Below, in pieces: positions 27,204 through 39,149 of a DNA stretch of 64,000 bases. The DNA lies in assembly GCA_021780935.1 (NCBI GenBank), contig JAJXXT010000006.1:62001-126000 (forward strand), given 5' to 3'. The number at the start of each line of letters is the position of its first letter. Position 1 is the first letter of the stretch. Source of the DNA: Pseudomonadota bacterium. GTDB lineage: Bacteria; Pseudomonadota; Alphaproteobacteria; Acetobacterales; Acetobacteraceae. The translations under genes and the position numbers were made by a program. Below the pieces are notes generated by a model. That model was not told the origin of the DNA. It made no database searches and saw only the letters and a list, made by a program, of their open reading frames with translations.

Positions 27204-28114
27204 GCCCGCGCCCCGAACAGGCCCGAGGGCCGCACCGCCAACACCGCCGCCATGAATAGGTAGATCAGCATCGAGGACAGCGCCGGCCCCACGCGCGCGC
27301 CCGCCTCGGGCGACAGCAGCGCCAGTGCGACGCTGGTCACCAGCGAGCGGCCCAGCGTGTCCACCAGCCCGACCAGCAGGGCTGCGACAAAGGCGCCGCG
27401 TACCGAGCCGACGCCGCCCACCACGATGACGACAAAGGCAAGGATCAGAAGGTTGTCGCCCATCCCCGCCTCCACCGATATCAGCGGGGCGGCGAGCACG
27501 CCCGCGAACCCCGCCAGCATCGCGCCGATGCCGAAGACCAGGCGGAACATGCGGTGAATATCGACGCCGAGCGCGTTGACCATGGCCGCGTTGGCGGCGC
27601 CGGCGCGCAACTGCATCCCCACCCGCGTCCGCCCGATGACCAGCGCCATCCCGCCCGCGACCGCGAGCCCGACCACGATCAGCATGATGCGATAGACCGG
27701 GTAGCCCATGCCCGAGATGAGCGGCACGCTGCCGGACAGCAGTCTCGGCACCGGCAATTGCAGCGGTGAGACGCCCCAGATGATGCGCACCAGCTCGCCG
27801 ATGGTCAGGATCAGTCCGAACGTGGCCAGCACCTGGTCGAGATGGCCGCGCGCCATCAGCCGGCGGAAGATCACCGCCTCAAGCAGCAGCCCCAGCGCGC
27901 CGGTGGCCAGCGAGGCACCGACCAGAGCGGCCAGGAACGAGCCCGTCGCCGCGTCGATCGAGACGGCGATATAGGCGCCGACCATGTACTGCACGCCGTG
28001 CGCAAGGTTGATGAAATCCATCACCCCGAACACCAGCGTCAGGCCGGCAGCGATCAGGAACAGCGTGAGCCCGAGCTGCACGCCGTTCAACGCCTGGATC
28101 AGCAGCAGCGTCAT
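27200..28114 (-). CDS. livH: Branched-chain amino acid-type ABC permease (LivH family)
   Basis: Inner-membrane permease of 304 aa. Family marks are LTLVFGVMDFINLAHGVQYMVGAYI near the N-terminus, IGRTRVGMQLRAGAANAAMVNALGVD in the coupling loop, and VVIVVGGVGSVRGAFVAALLVG near the end. The start lies 19 bases after the binding-protein stop. It forms the channel with LivM. Confidence 0.92.
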   Translation of the reverse strand: MTLLLIQALNGVQLGLTLFLIAAGLTLVFGVMDFINLAHGVQYMVGAYIAVSIDAATGSFLAALVGASLATGALGLLLEAVIFRRLMARGHLDQVLATFGLILTIGELVRIIWGVSPLQLPVPRLLSGSVPLISGMGYPVYRIMLIVVGLAVAGGMALVIGRTRVGMQLRAGAANAAMVNALGVDIHRMFRLVFGIGAMLAGFAGVLAAPLISVEAGMGDNLLILAFVVIVVGGVGSVRGAFVAALLVGLVDTLGRSLVTSVALALLSPEAGARVGPALSSMLIYLFMAAVLAVRPSGLFGARA

Positions 28115-28133
28115 GCGGCTTGCGCCGCCGCGA

Positions 28134-29306
28134 TCACTTCATCTTGCACTGGCTGGCGAACGGATCGACCGCGTTAGTAAGGACCTTCTTGACGATGCTG
28201 GTCTGCAGCTTGCCGTCGGCACCCTTCACCACCCGGGTCAGGTAGAAATCCTCGATCGGGTAGTGGTTGTGGCCGAAGCGGAAATTGCCCCGCACCGACT
28301 TGAAATCCGCCTTTGCCATCGCGGCCGCGACCTTGTTGGCATCGCTCGCCCCACCGGCCTGGCGCACCGCGGCGTTGATCAGGCTCGCCGTGTCATAGGA
28401 CTGCGCGGCATAAGTTGCCGGAACGTAATGATACTTCGCCTCGAACGCCGCGACGAAGGCCTTGTTGGTCGGGTTGTTGAGGTCGGGCGCCCAGTCCGCC
28501 CCGCCATAGAGGCCGAGTGCCGCATCGCCCTCCGCCGGCAGCACGCTCTCGTCGGCGGTGAAGGCAGACAGGAACGGGATATGGTTCATCCCCGCGGCGT
28601 GGAACTGCTTGACGAAATTGATGCCGAGCCCGCCCGGCAGGAACGCGTAGATCGCATCCGGCTTGGCCTGAGCGATCTTCGCCAGCTCCGACTGGAAATC
28701 CATCGACGTCAGCGGCACGTAATCCTCGGCGACGATCTTGCCCTTGTAGAGCGACTTGAACCCGGCCAGCGCCTCGTGCCCGGCCTGGTAGTCCGGCGCC
28801 AGCAGGAACATGCGCTTATAGCCGGCATTGGTGGCGTATTGGCCGCTCACCGAGTGCGGCTGACCGTTCTCATAGGAGGTAGAGAAGAAATGCGGGTTGC
28901 AGCCCTTGCCCGCGAGATAGGACCAGCCGGCATTGGGGCTGATGAAGATGGCGCCCGACTTGATCACCGGCTTGAAGATCGCCGCCTCGACGATGGTGAA
29001 GATCGGCCCGACGACGAAGTTGATGTGGCGGCTTTCGAGCACCGCGCGCAGCTTGGTCAACGCCACGTCGGGCTTCAGCTCGTCGTCGATCACCGTCACA
29101 TGGACCTTCTCGCCGCCAAGCTTGTCGCCGAGCTGCTGCAGGCGCAGCGCGAACCCGTCGTAAAGCTGCTTGCCGAGCGTCGCCGCCGGCCCCGAGAGGG
29201 TGGCGATAAAGGCGACGTTGACGTCGGCGGCCCGCGCGGCACCGCCGGGCGCGAGCCCGAGCAACGCGGCGCCGAGCGCCAGACTTGCGGCCGAAATTCG
29301 CGTCAT
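28134..29306 (-). CDS. ABC transporter substrate-binding protein, LivK/type I periplasmic receptor family
   Basis: Periplasmic receptor of 390 aa for the branched-chain-type importer. ATG 29306 is preferred over one 48 bases upstream: it has a purine-rich GGGGGG stretch before it and gives a clean Sec signal peptide (MTRISAASLALGAALLGLAPGGAARA). The mature protein has the family fold: VAFIATLSGPAATLGKQLYDGF, ELKPDVALTKLRAVLE, FVVGPIFTIVEAAIF, FAPDYQAGHE-like LLAPDYQAGHEAL. Relatives often bind aromatic or branched-chain acids rather than amino acids. First gene of the operon running to the cupin and divergent from the thiamine-enzyme gene. Confidence 0.9.
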   Translation of the reverse strand: MTRISAASLALGAALLGLAPGGAARAADVNVAFIATLSGPAATLGKQLYDGFALRLQQLGDKLGGEKVHVTVIDDELKPDVALTKLRAVLESRHINFVVGPIFTIVEAAIFKPVIKSGAIFISPNAGWSYLAGKGCNPHFFSTSYENGQPHSVSGQYATNAGYKRMFLLAPDYQAGHEALAGFKSLYKGKIVAEDYVPLTSMDFQSELAKIAQAKPDAIYAFLPGGLGINFVKQFHAAGMNHIPFLSAFTADESVLPAEGDAALGLYGGADWAPDLNNPTNKAFVAAFEAKYHYVPATYAAQSYDTASLINAAVRQAGGASDANKVAAAMAKADFKSVRGNFRFGHNHYPIEDFYLTRVVKGADGKLQTSIVKKVLTNAVDPFASQCKMK

Positions 29307-29435
29307 GATCGCCCCCCGGAGCTTGCTGATACGTCCCGGCGACATTTTAGACATAAAGCATTTCGCGCGGAAAGGGATTTGCGCGGCCCGCCGCGAGCGG
29401 CTTACGTGCGGCGTGTCCAGGGGAGTGCCGCGACC
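29307..29435. promoter_or_regulatory. Divergent promoter region between the ABC receptor gene and the thiamine-enzyme gene
   Basis: This 129-bp gap separates two head-to-head genes and must carry the promoter of the leftward importer operon. The only AT-rich part is around 29340-29365. On the minus strand it offers TAAAAT (29349-29344) as a possible -10 box, with a weak TTCCGC 17 bases upstream as a possible -35. For the rightward gene, AGGGGAG at 29419-29425 is the ribosome binding site of the GTG at 29436. No clear operator palindrome was found. Confidence 0.35.
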
Positions 29436-31148
29436 GTGCCCACCGCCGCCATGCTATTGCTCGAAGGCCTCCACGAGGCCGGCGTTGACTACATCTTCGC
29501 CAATCTCGGCAGCGACCACCCCGGGATCATCGAGGCGGTCGCCGCGGCGCAGGCCATGGGCAAGCCGGTGCCACGCATCATCACCAGTCCCAACGAGATG
29601 GTGGCGCTGTCCATCGCGCACGGCTACGCGCAGAGTGGCGGGCGGGCGCAGTGCGTGCTGGTCCATGTCGAGTGCGGCACCCAGGCGCTGGCCGGCGCGG
29701 TGCACAACGCGGCGCGCGGGCGCATCCCGGCCATCATCGTCGCCGGTGCCTCGCCGATGACGCAGGACGGCGAGCTGCCGGGCAGCCGCAACGAGTTCAT
29801 CCAGTGGATCCAGGACGTTCACGACCAGCGCGGCCTGGTGCGCGGCTATATGCGCTACGACACCGAAATCCGCTCCGGGCGAAACGTCAAGCAGTTCCTG
29901 GCCCGCGCCCTGCAGTTCGCCACCAGCGAGCCGCGCGGCCCGGTCTATCTCATGGCCGCCCGCGAAGTGCTGGAGGAGGAGGTGCCGCCAGTCGCCATCG
30001 ACTGGTCCCGCTGGAAGCCCACCGCACCGGCCTGCCTGTCGCCGGCGGACGCGGTGATGGTCGCCGAGGCACTGGCCGGCGCGCGCCACCCGCTGATCGT
30101 TACCTCCTATGCCGGGCGCGATCCGCGGGCGGTCGCCCCCCTCGTGCGCCTCGCGGATCGGCTCGCCATCGCGGTGCACGACAGCGTGCCGAGCGCCATG
30201 AACTTCCCTGCCGACAACCCGATGCATCAGGGCTGCCAGTGGAACGAGCCGGTGCAGAACCCGGCGCTGGCTGAGGCCGATGTCGTGCTGGTACTGGACA
30301 GCGACGTCCCGTGGATCGCGAAGCACAACCGGCCGCGCCCGGATGCGCGTATCCTGCATATCGACACGGATGTTCTGAAACAGGCGATGCCGCTGTGGTA
30401 TATGAACGCCCATCGCGCCTGGCAGGCGAATGCGCGCGAGGCCCTGGGGCAGATCAACGCGGCCCTCGACGCGATCACGCTGGATGCGGATGCGATCGCC
30501 GCGCGCCATCGCCGCCTCGCGGCCCGCCACACCGAGCGCATGGCCAGGCTGCTGGCCGCCGAGCAGCCGCAGCCCGGCACGATCACGCCGCAGCATCTCA
30601 CCGCCGCCATCCGCGCACGTGCCGATGCGGAAACGATCGTGCTGAACGAAGGCATCTCGAACTACACCGTGATCGCCGACCACATGATGCGCACCCACCC
30701 CGGCAGCATCCACGCGAGCGGCGGCGGCTCGCTCGGCTGGAACGGCGGGGCCGCGATCGGCGCCAAGCTCGCCAACCCCGATGCGACGGTGATGGCGCTG
30801 GGCGGCGACGGTTCCTACATGTTCAGCGTGCCATCCACGGTGCACTGGATGGCGCGGCATTATGCCACTCCGTTCCTGCAGGTGGTCTACAACAATCGCG
30901 GTTGGAAGAGCCCCAAGCTTTCCATGCTCGGCGTGCATCCGCACGGTCATGCGAGCCGTGCCAATGATATCGGCGTCGCCTTCGATCCGCCGCCGGACTA
31001 TGCCGGCATTGCCGCGGCCGCCGGCGGTGCCTTCGCGCGCACCGTCAAGCGGCCGGAGGAACTCGACGCGGCGCTCGATGCCGCGATGCATGCCGTGCGC
31101 GTGGAAAAGCGCGCCGCCGTGCTCGACGTGTGGCTGGCGCCGCTGTGA
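29436..31148 (+). CDS. Thiamine diphosphate-dependent enzyme, acetolactate synthase/2-oxo-acid decarboxylase family
   Basis: A 570-residue cytoplasmic enzyme with the three domains of this superfamily. The N-terminal pyrimidine-binding domain carries the catalytic Glu54 (SPNEMVALSIAHGYAQ); a central domain spans about 195-330; the C-terminal diphosphate-binding domain has GDG at 457-459 and NN at 486-487. GTG 29436 is chosen because AGGGGAG lies ten bases before it; the open frame further upstream is only the complement of the receptor gene. Subfamily is unclear: it could be a decarboxylase (benzoylformate, sulfopyruvate or similar) or a carboligase. Divergence from the importer operon suggests it acts on the imported acid. 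Confidence 0.82.
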   Translation: MPTAAMLLLEGLHEAGVDYIFANLGSDHPGIIEAVAAAQAMGKPVPRIITSPNEMVALSIAHGYAQSGGRAQCVLVHVECGTQALAGAVHNAARGRIPAIIVAGASPMTQDGELPGSRNEFIQWIQDVHDQRGLVRGYMRYDTEIRSGRNVKQFLARALQFATSEPRGPVYLMAAREVLEEEVPPVAIDWSRWKPTAPACLSPADAVMVAEALAGARHPLIVTSYAGRDPRAVAPLVRLADRLAIAVHDSVPSAMNFPADNPMHQGCQWNEPVQNPALAEADVVLVLDSDVPWIAKHNRPRPDARILHIDTDVLKQAMPLWYMNAHRAWQANAREALGQINAALDAITLDADAIAARHRRLAARHTERMARLLAAEQPQPGTITPQHLTAAIRARADAETIVLNEGISNYTVIADHMMRTHPGSIHASGGGSLGWNGGAAIGAKLANPDATVMALGGDGSYMFSVPSTVHWMARHYATPFLQVVYNNRGWKSPKLSMLGVHPHGHASRANDIGVAFDPPPDYAGIAAAAGGAFARTVKRPEELDAALDAAMHAVRVEKRAAVLDVWLAPL

Positions 31149-31155
31149 CGGAGAG

Positions 31156-33453
<2,298 letters not shown>

Positions 33454-33552
33454 TGGATCGTCCCCCATATCGTTATCGCCTATTGTGACCGGCTTGGCAC
33501 CGGCCGCAAGTCAGGCGTTTCGCATCTGCGGCGATACCGCTATGCGATAGCC

Positions 33553-36213
33553 ATGGATCGGCCTTCCCAACCAGCGGCGGTGCCGCCGGCGGCGACCCCC
33601 GCCATGGCGCAGTGGTTCGCGGCCAAGGCGGCCCAGCCGGACGCGCTCGTTTTTTTTCGCATGGGCGATTTCTACGAGCTGTTCTTCGCCGACGCAGAGG
33701 CGGCGGCCGCGGCGCTCGACATCGCCCTTACCCATCGCGGCACGCATGACGGCAAGCCGATCCCGATGTGCGGTGTCCCGGTGCATGCCGCGGAAATCTA
33801 TCTTCAGCGGCTGATCCGCCGTGGCTTTCGTGTCGCCGTCGCCGAGCAGATGGAGCCGTCCGGCAAGGGTCGCGCCCCGATCCGCCGCGAGGTGGTGCGC
33901 CTGGTCACCCCGGGCACGCTGACGGAGGACACGCTGCTGGAGGCCGCCCGGCCCAACTGGCTGCTCGCCCTCGTTCCGGTGCCGGGTGCGGTGGGTGCGG
34001 CCTGGCTCGACATCTCGACCGGCCAATTCGAGACCACTCACATCGCCTCGGCGGGCGAGCAGGCGCCACGGCTCGGCGAGTTGCCGGCCCGGCTTGATCC
34101 CGCCGAAATCCTGGCGCCGGACACGCTGGGGCTGGATGCCTTCGCCTCCCGCCGCGCGCCGCCCGGCACGATCCCCGATGCCGCCACCGCGCGCCGGCGG
34201 GTCGCGGCCGCCTATGGTGTTGCCAGTCTCGACGCCTTCGCCAGCTTTACCGATGCCGAGGCGCAGGCGGCATGCGTGGCGCTCGACTATGTCCGCGCCA
34301 CCCAGTCCGGCCGGCTGCCCCGGCTGTCGCGCCCGACGCCTTGCGGCGACCGGCTGCGGCTCGACATGGATGCCGCAACGGCCGCGAGCCTTGAGATTCT
34401 GCGCGCGCGCGACGGCGGGACGGCGCACGCGCTGCTCGCCACGATCCGCCGTACCCGCACCGCCGCCGGTGCCCGCCTGCTGGAATCGTGGCTTGCCGCG
34501 CCGCTCGCCGAAGCCGCGCCGATCCTCGCCCGCCAGCAGGCCTGGTGCTGGCTGCTCGCGGCACCGGAGGCGGCGCGAAGCCTGCGCGAGGCGCTACGCT
34601 TGGCGCCCGACATCACCCGCGCGCTCTCGCGCCTCTCCCTCGGCCGTGGCTCACCGCGCGATCTGCTGGCCATCCGCGACGGTATCCGCGCCGCCCATGC
34701 GGCAGCCGGGGCCCTGGCCGGCGCGCCGGGGCTGCTGGGTGACGCGCGTGTTGCGATGCGCATTGGCGAGACGCTGCACGACCTTCTGGCCGACGCCCTC
34801 GCCGAACCGGCGCCACCGCGGCTCGAGCCCGGCGCCATCGCCCAGGGCTTCGACGGCGAGCTCGATGCCGAGCGCCGGCTACGTGATGATTCGCGCCGCG
34901 TCATCGCCGGCATGCAGACGGAACTGGCGCAGCGCTACGGCGTCGCCGCCCTCAAGATCCGCCACCATGCCCAGCTCGGCTACGTCATCGAGGTGCCGGC
35001 CGCGACGACCGAGAAGCTGCGCGGCTTCCCGGAACTGACGCTGCGCCAGGGCATGGCGAATGGTGCCCGCTTCACCGCGCCGGAGCTGACCGAGCTCGAC
35101 CGGCGGGTGGCCGAGGCCGAGGCGCGCGCCACGGCGCGGGAGGCGCTGATTTTCCGCACCCTGGTGGAGGCGACGCTCGCCGCCCAGGACGCGCTCGCCG
35201 CCTGTGCCGCAGCCCTGGCCGAGGCGGATGCGCTGCAATCGGCCGCGAGCCTGGCGGAATCCGGCACCTGGTGCTGCCCCGAGATCACCACCGACACGGC
35301 GTTGCGCATCGAGGCCGGGCGTCACCCGGTGGTGGAGGCGGCGCTGGCGGCGAACCGCGCCGCTTTCGTGCCCAATGATTGCGACCTCTCGCCGGGGCGG
35401 CGCGTGCTGCTGCTGACCGGCCCCAACATGGCCGGCAAATCGACCTTTCTGCGGCAGAACGCGCTCGCCGTGGTGCTGGCGCAGGCGGGCATGCCGGTGC
35501 CGGCGAAGGCCGCGCGCATCGGCCTGGTGGACCGGCTGTTCTCGCGCGTCGGTGCGGCGGACGACCTGGCACGCGGGCGCAGCACCTTCATGGTGGAGAT
35601 GATCGAGACCGCCGCGTTCCTGCACCAGGCCGGCCCGCGGAGTCTGGTCATCGTCGATGAAATCGGCCGTGGCACCGCGACGCTCGACGGGCTCGCCATC
35701 GCCTGGGCGGTGCTGGAGGCGCTGCATCACCATGCCCGCTGCCGCACCATCTTCGCCACCCATTTCCACGAACTGGCACAGCTCGGCGCGGAGCTTGCGG
35801 AGCTGTCGGCGCATGCGATGCGGGTGCGGGAATGGAAGGGCGAGGTGGTGTTTCTGCACGAGGTCGCGGCGGGTGCCGCCGGCCGATCCTGGGGGGTGCA
35901 GGTCGCGCGCCTCGCCGGCGTGCCGGAGGCCGTCCTGCGGCGGGCGGGCGAGATCCTGGCGGCACTGGAGGCGCGCGCCGGCAGGCTGACGGAGGCGGCC
36001 GCCCTGCCGCTTTTCGCCGCCGCCGGCCCGCCCGGTTCACCGGCCGTCGCAGGGCCGGCCGAGCCGCCCTCGCGAGCCCCGGCGGAGGCGCTGATGGAGG
36101 CGTTGGCCGGTATCGATCCCGACCGGCTTTCGCCACGCGAAGCGCTGGATGCGCTCTATCGCTTGAAATCCTTCGCGGGCACAGGCGAAAATAGCGGATC
36201 GAACAGAACCTGA
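33553..36213 (+). CDS. mutS: DNA mismatch repair protein MutS
   Basis: Mismatch recognition ATPase of 886 aa. The mismatch-binding Phe-X-Glu lies in FFRMGDFYELF at 34-44, followed by connector, lever and clamp domains. The ATPase has TGPNMAGKST at about 622-631, FSRVGAADDLARGRSTFMVEM and the Walker B stretch LVIVDEIGRGTATLDG. The ATG at 33553 gives a normal N-terminus; the long open frame before it is the complement of maeB. The stop overlaps the glnD ATG (TGATG), so mutS and glnD are translationally coupled. Confidence 0.96.
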   Translation: MDRPSQPAAVPPAATPAMAQWFAAKAAQPDALVFFRMGDFYELFFADAEAAAAALDIALTHRGTHDGKPIPMCGVPVHAAEIYLQRLIRRGFRVAVAEQMEPSGKGRAPIRREVVRLVTPGTLTEDTLLEAARPNWLLALVPVPGAVGAAWLDISTGQFETTHIASAGEQAPRLGELPARLDPAEILAPDTLGLDAFASRRAPPGTIPDAATARRRVAAAYGVASLDAFASFTDAEAQAACVALDYVRATQSGRLPRLSRPTPCGDRLRLDMDAATAASLEILRARDGGTAHALLATIRRTRTAAGARLLESWLAAPLAEAAPILARQQAWCWLLAAPEAARSLREALRLAPDITRALSRLSLGRGSPRDLLAIRDGIRAAHAAAGALAGAPGLLGDARVAMRIGETLHDLLADALAEPAPPRLEPGAIAQGFDGELDAERRLRDDSRRVIAGMQTELAQRYGVAALKIRHHAQLGYVIEVPAATTEKLRGFPELTLRQGMANGARFTAPELTELDRRVAEAEARATAREALIFRTLVEATLAAQDALAACAAALAEADALQSAASLAESGTWCCPEITTDTALRIEAGRHPVVEAALAANRAAFVPNDCDLSPGRRVLLLTGPNMAGKSTFLRQNALAVVLAQAGMPVPAKAARIGLVDRLFSRVGAADDLARGRSTFMVEMIETAAFLHQAGPRSLVIVDEIGRGTATLDGLAIAWAVLEALHHHARCRTIFATHFHELAQLGAELAELSAHAMRVREWKGEVVFLHEVAAGAAGRSWGVQVARLAGVPEAVLRRAGEILAALEARAGRLTEAAALPLFAAAGPPGSPAVAGPAEPPSRAPAEALMEALAGIDPDRLSPREALDALYRLKSFAGTGENSGSNRT

Positions 36214-39149
36214 TGTCTCAACCACCCAACCGCACGCCCAGCGCGCAAGCCACGCCAGCCCCGACCGTCGGCGTCCCACACGTGGCTGCTCCAGCCATAG
36301 GTGACCCGGCGATGGGTGACCCGGCCGTGGGCGCCGGGGACCGGAATGTCGCAGAGCAGCTTGCGCACGCGGCGGAGCGGGTGCGCGTGCAGTTCGCCGA
36401 GGCCACGGCACCGGCGCCGGACGGCGCGCCCCCGCCGCGCGACAGCGTGCTCGCCGCGTTCCGCCGCCAGCTCGCCCATATCCAGGCCGAGGTCCGCGAG
36501 ACCTTCGAGGTCGGCAGCATCACCGGCCTCGCCGCCGCGCGCCAGCTCGCCCGCCTGCATGACGAGCTGATCCGCTCGCTGTTTGACTATGCCCTGGCGC
36601 AGCGGCCCCCGGGCGGCCCCGCGATCGCCATGACGCTGGCCGCGACCGGCGGCTTCGGCCGCGGCGTGCTGGCGCCGTTCAGCGATATCGACCTGCTGTT
36701 CCTCACCGCGACGGCGCCGCGCGAGGAGACCAACGGCGTGGTCTCGTTTGTGCTTTATTTCCTCTGGGATCTCGGCCTGCGGGTGGGGCACGCCACCCGC
36801 TCCATTGCCGATTGCATCGCCGAGGCGCGCGCCGACACCACGATCGGCACCTCCCTGCTCGACGCGCGGCTGCTCGCCGGGGACGCCGCGATCTTCGCCG
36901 AGTTCGCGCGCGCGTTCGCCGCTTCCTGCGCCGAGGACGGTGCCGCCGGCTACATCGCCGCCAAGCAGGCCGAACGCGCGGTGCGCCACCGCCGCTATGG
37001 CGACTCCCCGTTCGTCGTCGAGCCCAACATCAAGGAAGGCCGCGGCGGCCTGCGCGACCTGCAGACGCTGTACTGGCTGGCGCGCTATGCATTCGGCCGG
37101 CACGATTTCGCCAGCCTTGCCGAACCCAGCGGTCCGGGCGGCGGCCTGCTGACCCAGGTCGAGTTGCGTCAGGCGCGGCGTGCCTGGGATTTTCTGTGGA
37201 CCCTGCGCTTTCACCTGCACTATGTGGCCGGCCGCGCGGAGGAACGCCTGACCTTCGACCTCCAGCCCGTGGTCGGCGCGCGCATGGGCTATACGCGTCA
37301 CGGCCGCCAGGACGGCGTCGAACGTTTCATGCGCCACTATTTCCTCACCGCGCGCGAGGTCACGCGGCTGACCCACGTGTTCGAGCCGGCGCTGATCCGT
37401 GCTGCCCTCGGCCCGCCCGCCACCGCCGGGCGCACTGACGCCGACCTCGCGGAGGCCGGGTTCGTGCTCGCCGATGGGCGGATCATGCCGGCGGATGCAC
37501 GCGATTTCGCCGAACGGCCGGTGCAGATGCTGCGCATGCTGCGCCTTGCGCGCGACCGGCGGCTGGAGCTGCACCCGCTGGCCATGCGCGCGCTGATCCG
37601 CCACGAACGCCGGGCGCTCGATCTGCGCGGCGACCCGGAGGCGGCGGCGATTTTCCTCGATCTGCTCTGCGGGCGCGGCGGGCCGCACGGCAACCCGGAT
37701 GGTGCCTACTGGCTCGGCGTGATGAACGAGGCGGGGCTGATCGGCCGTCTGCTCGCGGACTGGGCACGCATCGTCGGGCAGATGCAGTTCGACACCTACC
37801 ACATCTTCACCGTCGACGAGCATACGATCGAGGCGGTACGCGTGCTCAACAAGCTCGAACACGGCGAGCTCTCGGATGTCGCGCCCGTCGCCTCCGGCCT
37901 GGTCGATCACGTGCAGTCGCGCCGCGCGCTCTATGTCGCGATGTTGCTGCACGACATCGCGAAGGGCCGCGGCGGCGACCATTCCGAGATCGGTGCGGAA
38001 CTGGCGCTCACCATCGGGCCCGCGCTCGGCCTCTCGGCGGAGGAAACCGAGATGGTTTCCTGGCTGGTTCTGCATCACCTGCTGATGAGCCAGACTGCCT
38101 TCAAGCGCGATATCGACGATCCCAAGACCATCCTCGATCTGGTCGAGACCGTGCAGTCGCCGGAACGGCTGAAGCTGCTGCTGATCCTGACCGTCGCCGA
38201 CATGCGTGCGGTCTCACCCAAGGTGTGGAACGGCTGGAAGGCGACGCTGCTGCGCGAGCTTTACAGCCGCGTCGCCGAGGTGCTGGCCGGCGGGCTCTCA
38301 ACCGGCGAGCGCGATATCCGTGTTGCCCGCGCCAAGGAGGCCGCGGCCCTGCTGCTGCCCGACTGGTCGGCCGAGGAAATCGCGAGCTTTCATGCACTGG
38401 GCTATCCCGGCTACTGGCTTGGTTTCGATCCCGAAACACATACCCGCCACGCCCGCCTGATCCACGACGCCGAGGCCCGCGGCCTGCCGCTGACGGTCGA
38501 GACCCAGCCGCTGCCCGCCCGCGCGGTGACGGAAGTCACGGTCTACGCCGCCGACCACGCGGGGCTGTTCAGCAAGATCGCGGGTGGTCTCGCGGTCGCC
38601 GGCGCCTCGATCGTGGACGCGCGCATCCATACGCTGACCAACGGCATGGCGCTCGACACGTTCTGGATCCAGGACGCTGCCGGCGGCGCGTTTGACGCGC
38701 CCTCGCGCCTCGCGCGGCTCGCCGTGCTGATCGAGCAGGCGCTATCCGGGCGGCTGCGCTTCGCCGCGGAAATCCGCCGTGTCTCGAGCGCGCTGCTCGG
38801 CCGGCGGGTGCGCGCGATCCATGTGCCGCCACGCGTTGTCATCGACAACCACGCCTCCAACACCCATACCGTCGTCGAGGTGAACGGCCGCGACCGGCCG
38901 GGCCTTCTGCACGACGTGACCACCGCGATAAGCCACGCGGGTCTGCAAATTGCTTCCGCACACGTTACGACCTATGGCGTGCGCGCGGTCGACGTGTTTT
39001 ACGTCAAGGACGTGTTCGGCCTGAAGATCGAGAACGAGCGCCGCCTCGAAACGCTGCGGGAGGCACTGCTCGGCGCTCTCGAGGGCCCGGAGGAGAATGG
39101 CCATGCGCACCCCGTCCCGCGTCGTCGCCGTCGCGCTGGCGCAGCCTAG
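36213..39149 (+). CDS. glnD: Bifunctional uridylyltransferase/uridylyl-removing enzyme GlnD
   Basis: Nitrogen sensor that uridylylates PII proteins when glutamine is low and removes UMP when it is high. 978 aa with all domains: nucleotidyltransferase with GGFGRG at 146-151 and Asp158/Asp160 in FSDIDLLFL; HD phosphohydrolase with His580-Asp581 (LLHDIAKGRGGDHSEIG); ACT domains around 771-845 and 885-955. An N-terminal tail of about 45 residues (PAIGDPAMGDPAVGAGD) is low-complexity and not part of the family core; a later start is possible, but the TGATG overlap with mutS favours this one. Regulation by glutamine through the ACT domains is family knowledge. Confidence 0.95.
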   Translation: MSQPPNRTPSAQATPAPTVGVPHVAAPAIGDPAMGDPAVGAGDRNVAEQLAHAAERVRVQFAEATAPAPDGAPPPRDSVLAAFRRQLAHIQAEVRETFEVGSITGLAAARQLARLHDELIRSLFDYALAQRPPGGPAIAMTLAATGGFGRGVLAPFSDIDLLFLTATAPREETNGVVSFVLYFLWDLGLRVGHATRSIADCIAEARADTTIGTSLLDARLLAGDAAIFAEFARAFAASCAEDGAAGYIAAKQAERAVRHRRYGDSPFVVEPNIKEGRGGLRDLQTLYWLARYAFGRHDFASLAEPSGPGGGLLTQVELRQARRAWDFLWTLRFHLHYVAGRAEERLTFDLQPVVGARMGYTRHGRQDGVERFMRHYFLTAREVTRLTHVFEPALIRAALGPPATAGRTDADLAEAGFVLADGRIMPADARDFAERPVQMLRMLRLARDRRLELHPLAMRALIRHERRALDLRGDPEAAAIFLDLLCGRGGPHGNPDGAYWLGVMNEAGLIGRLLADWARIVGQMQFDTYHIFTVDEHTIEAVRVLNKLEHGELSDVAPVASGLVDHVQSRRALYVAMLLHDIAKGRGGDHSEIGAELALTIGPALGLSAEETEMVSWLVLHHLLMSQTAFKRDIDDPKTILDLVETVQSPERLKLLLILTVADMRAVSPKVWNGWKATLLRELYSRVAEVLAGGLSTGERDIRVARAKEAAALLLPDWSAEEIASFHALGYPGYWLGFDPETHTRHARLIHDAEARGLPLTVETQPLPARAVTEVTVYAADHAGLFSKIAGGLAVAGASIVDARIHTLTNGMALDTFWIQDAAGGAFDAPSRLARLAVLIEQALSGRLRFAAEIRRVSSALLGRRVRAIHVPPRVVIDNHASNTHTVVEVNGRDRPGLLHDVTTAISHAGLQIASAHVTTYGVRAVDVFYVKDVFGLKIENERRLETLREALLGALEGPEENGHAHPVPRRRRRAGAA

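Noticed and set aside
27984..29435. Plus-strand extension upstream of the thiamine enzyme (would give 1054 residues)
   Set aside because: The added part is the complement of the receptor and livH genes. The enzyme's family N-terminus starts at the GTG at 29436.
31149..31155. Terminator between the thiamine-enzyme gene and maeB
   Set aside because: Only 7 bases separate the two converging genes and no hairpin is visible around them.
36156..38078. 640-codon minus-strand frame opposite glnD
   Set aside because: Shadow of glnD with no motif or ribosome site.
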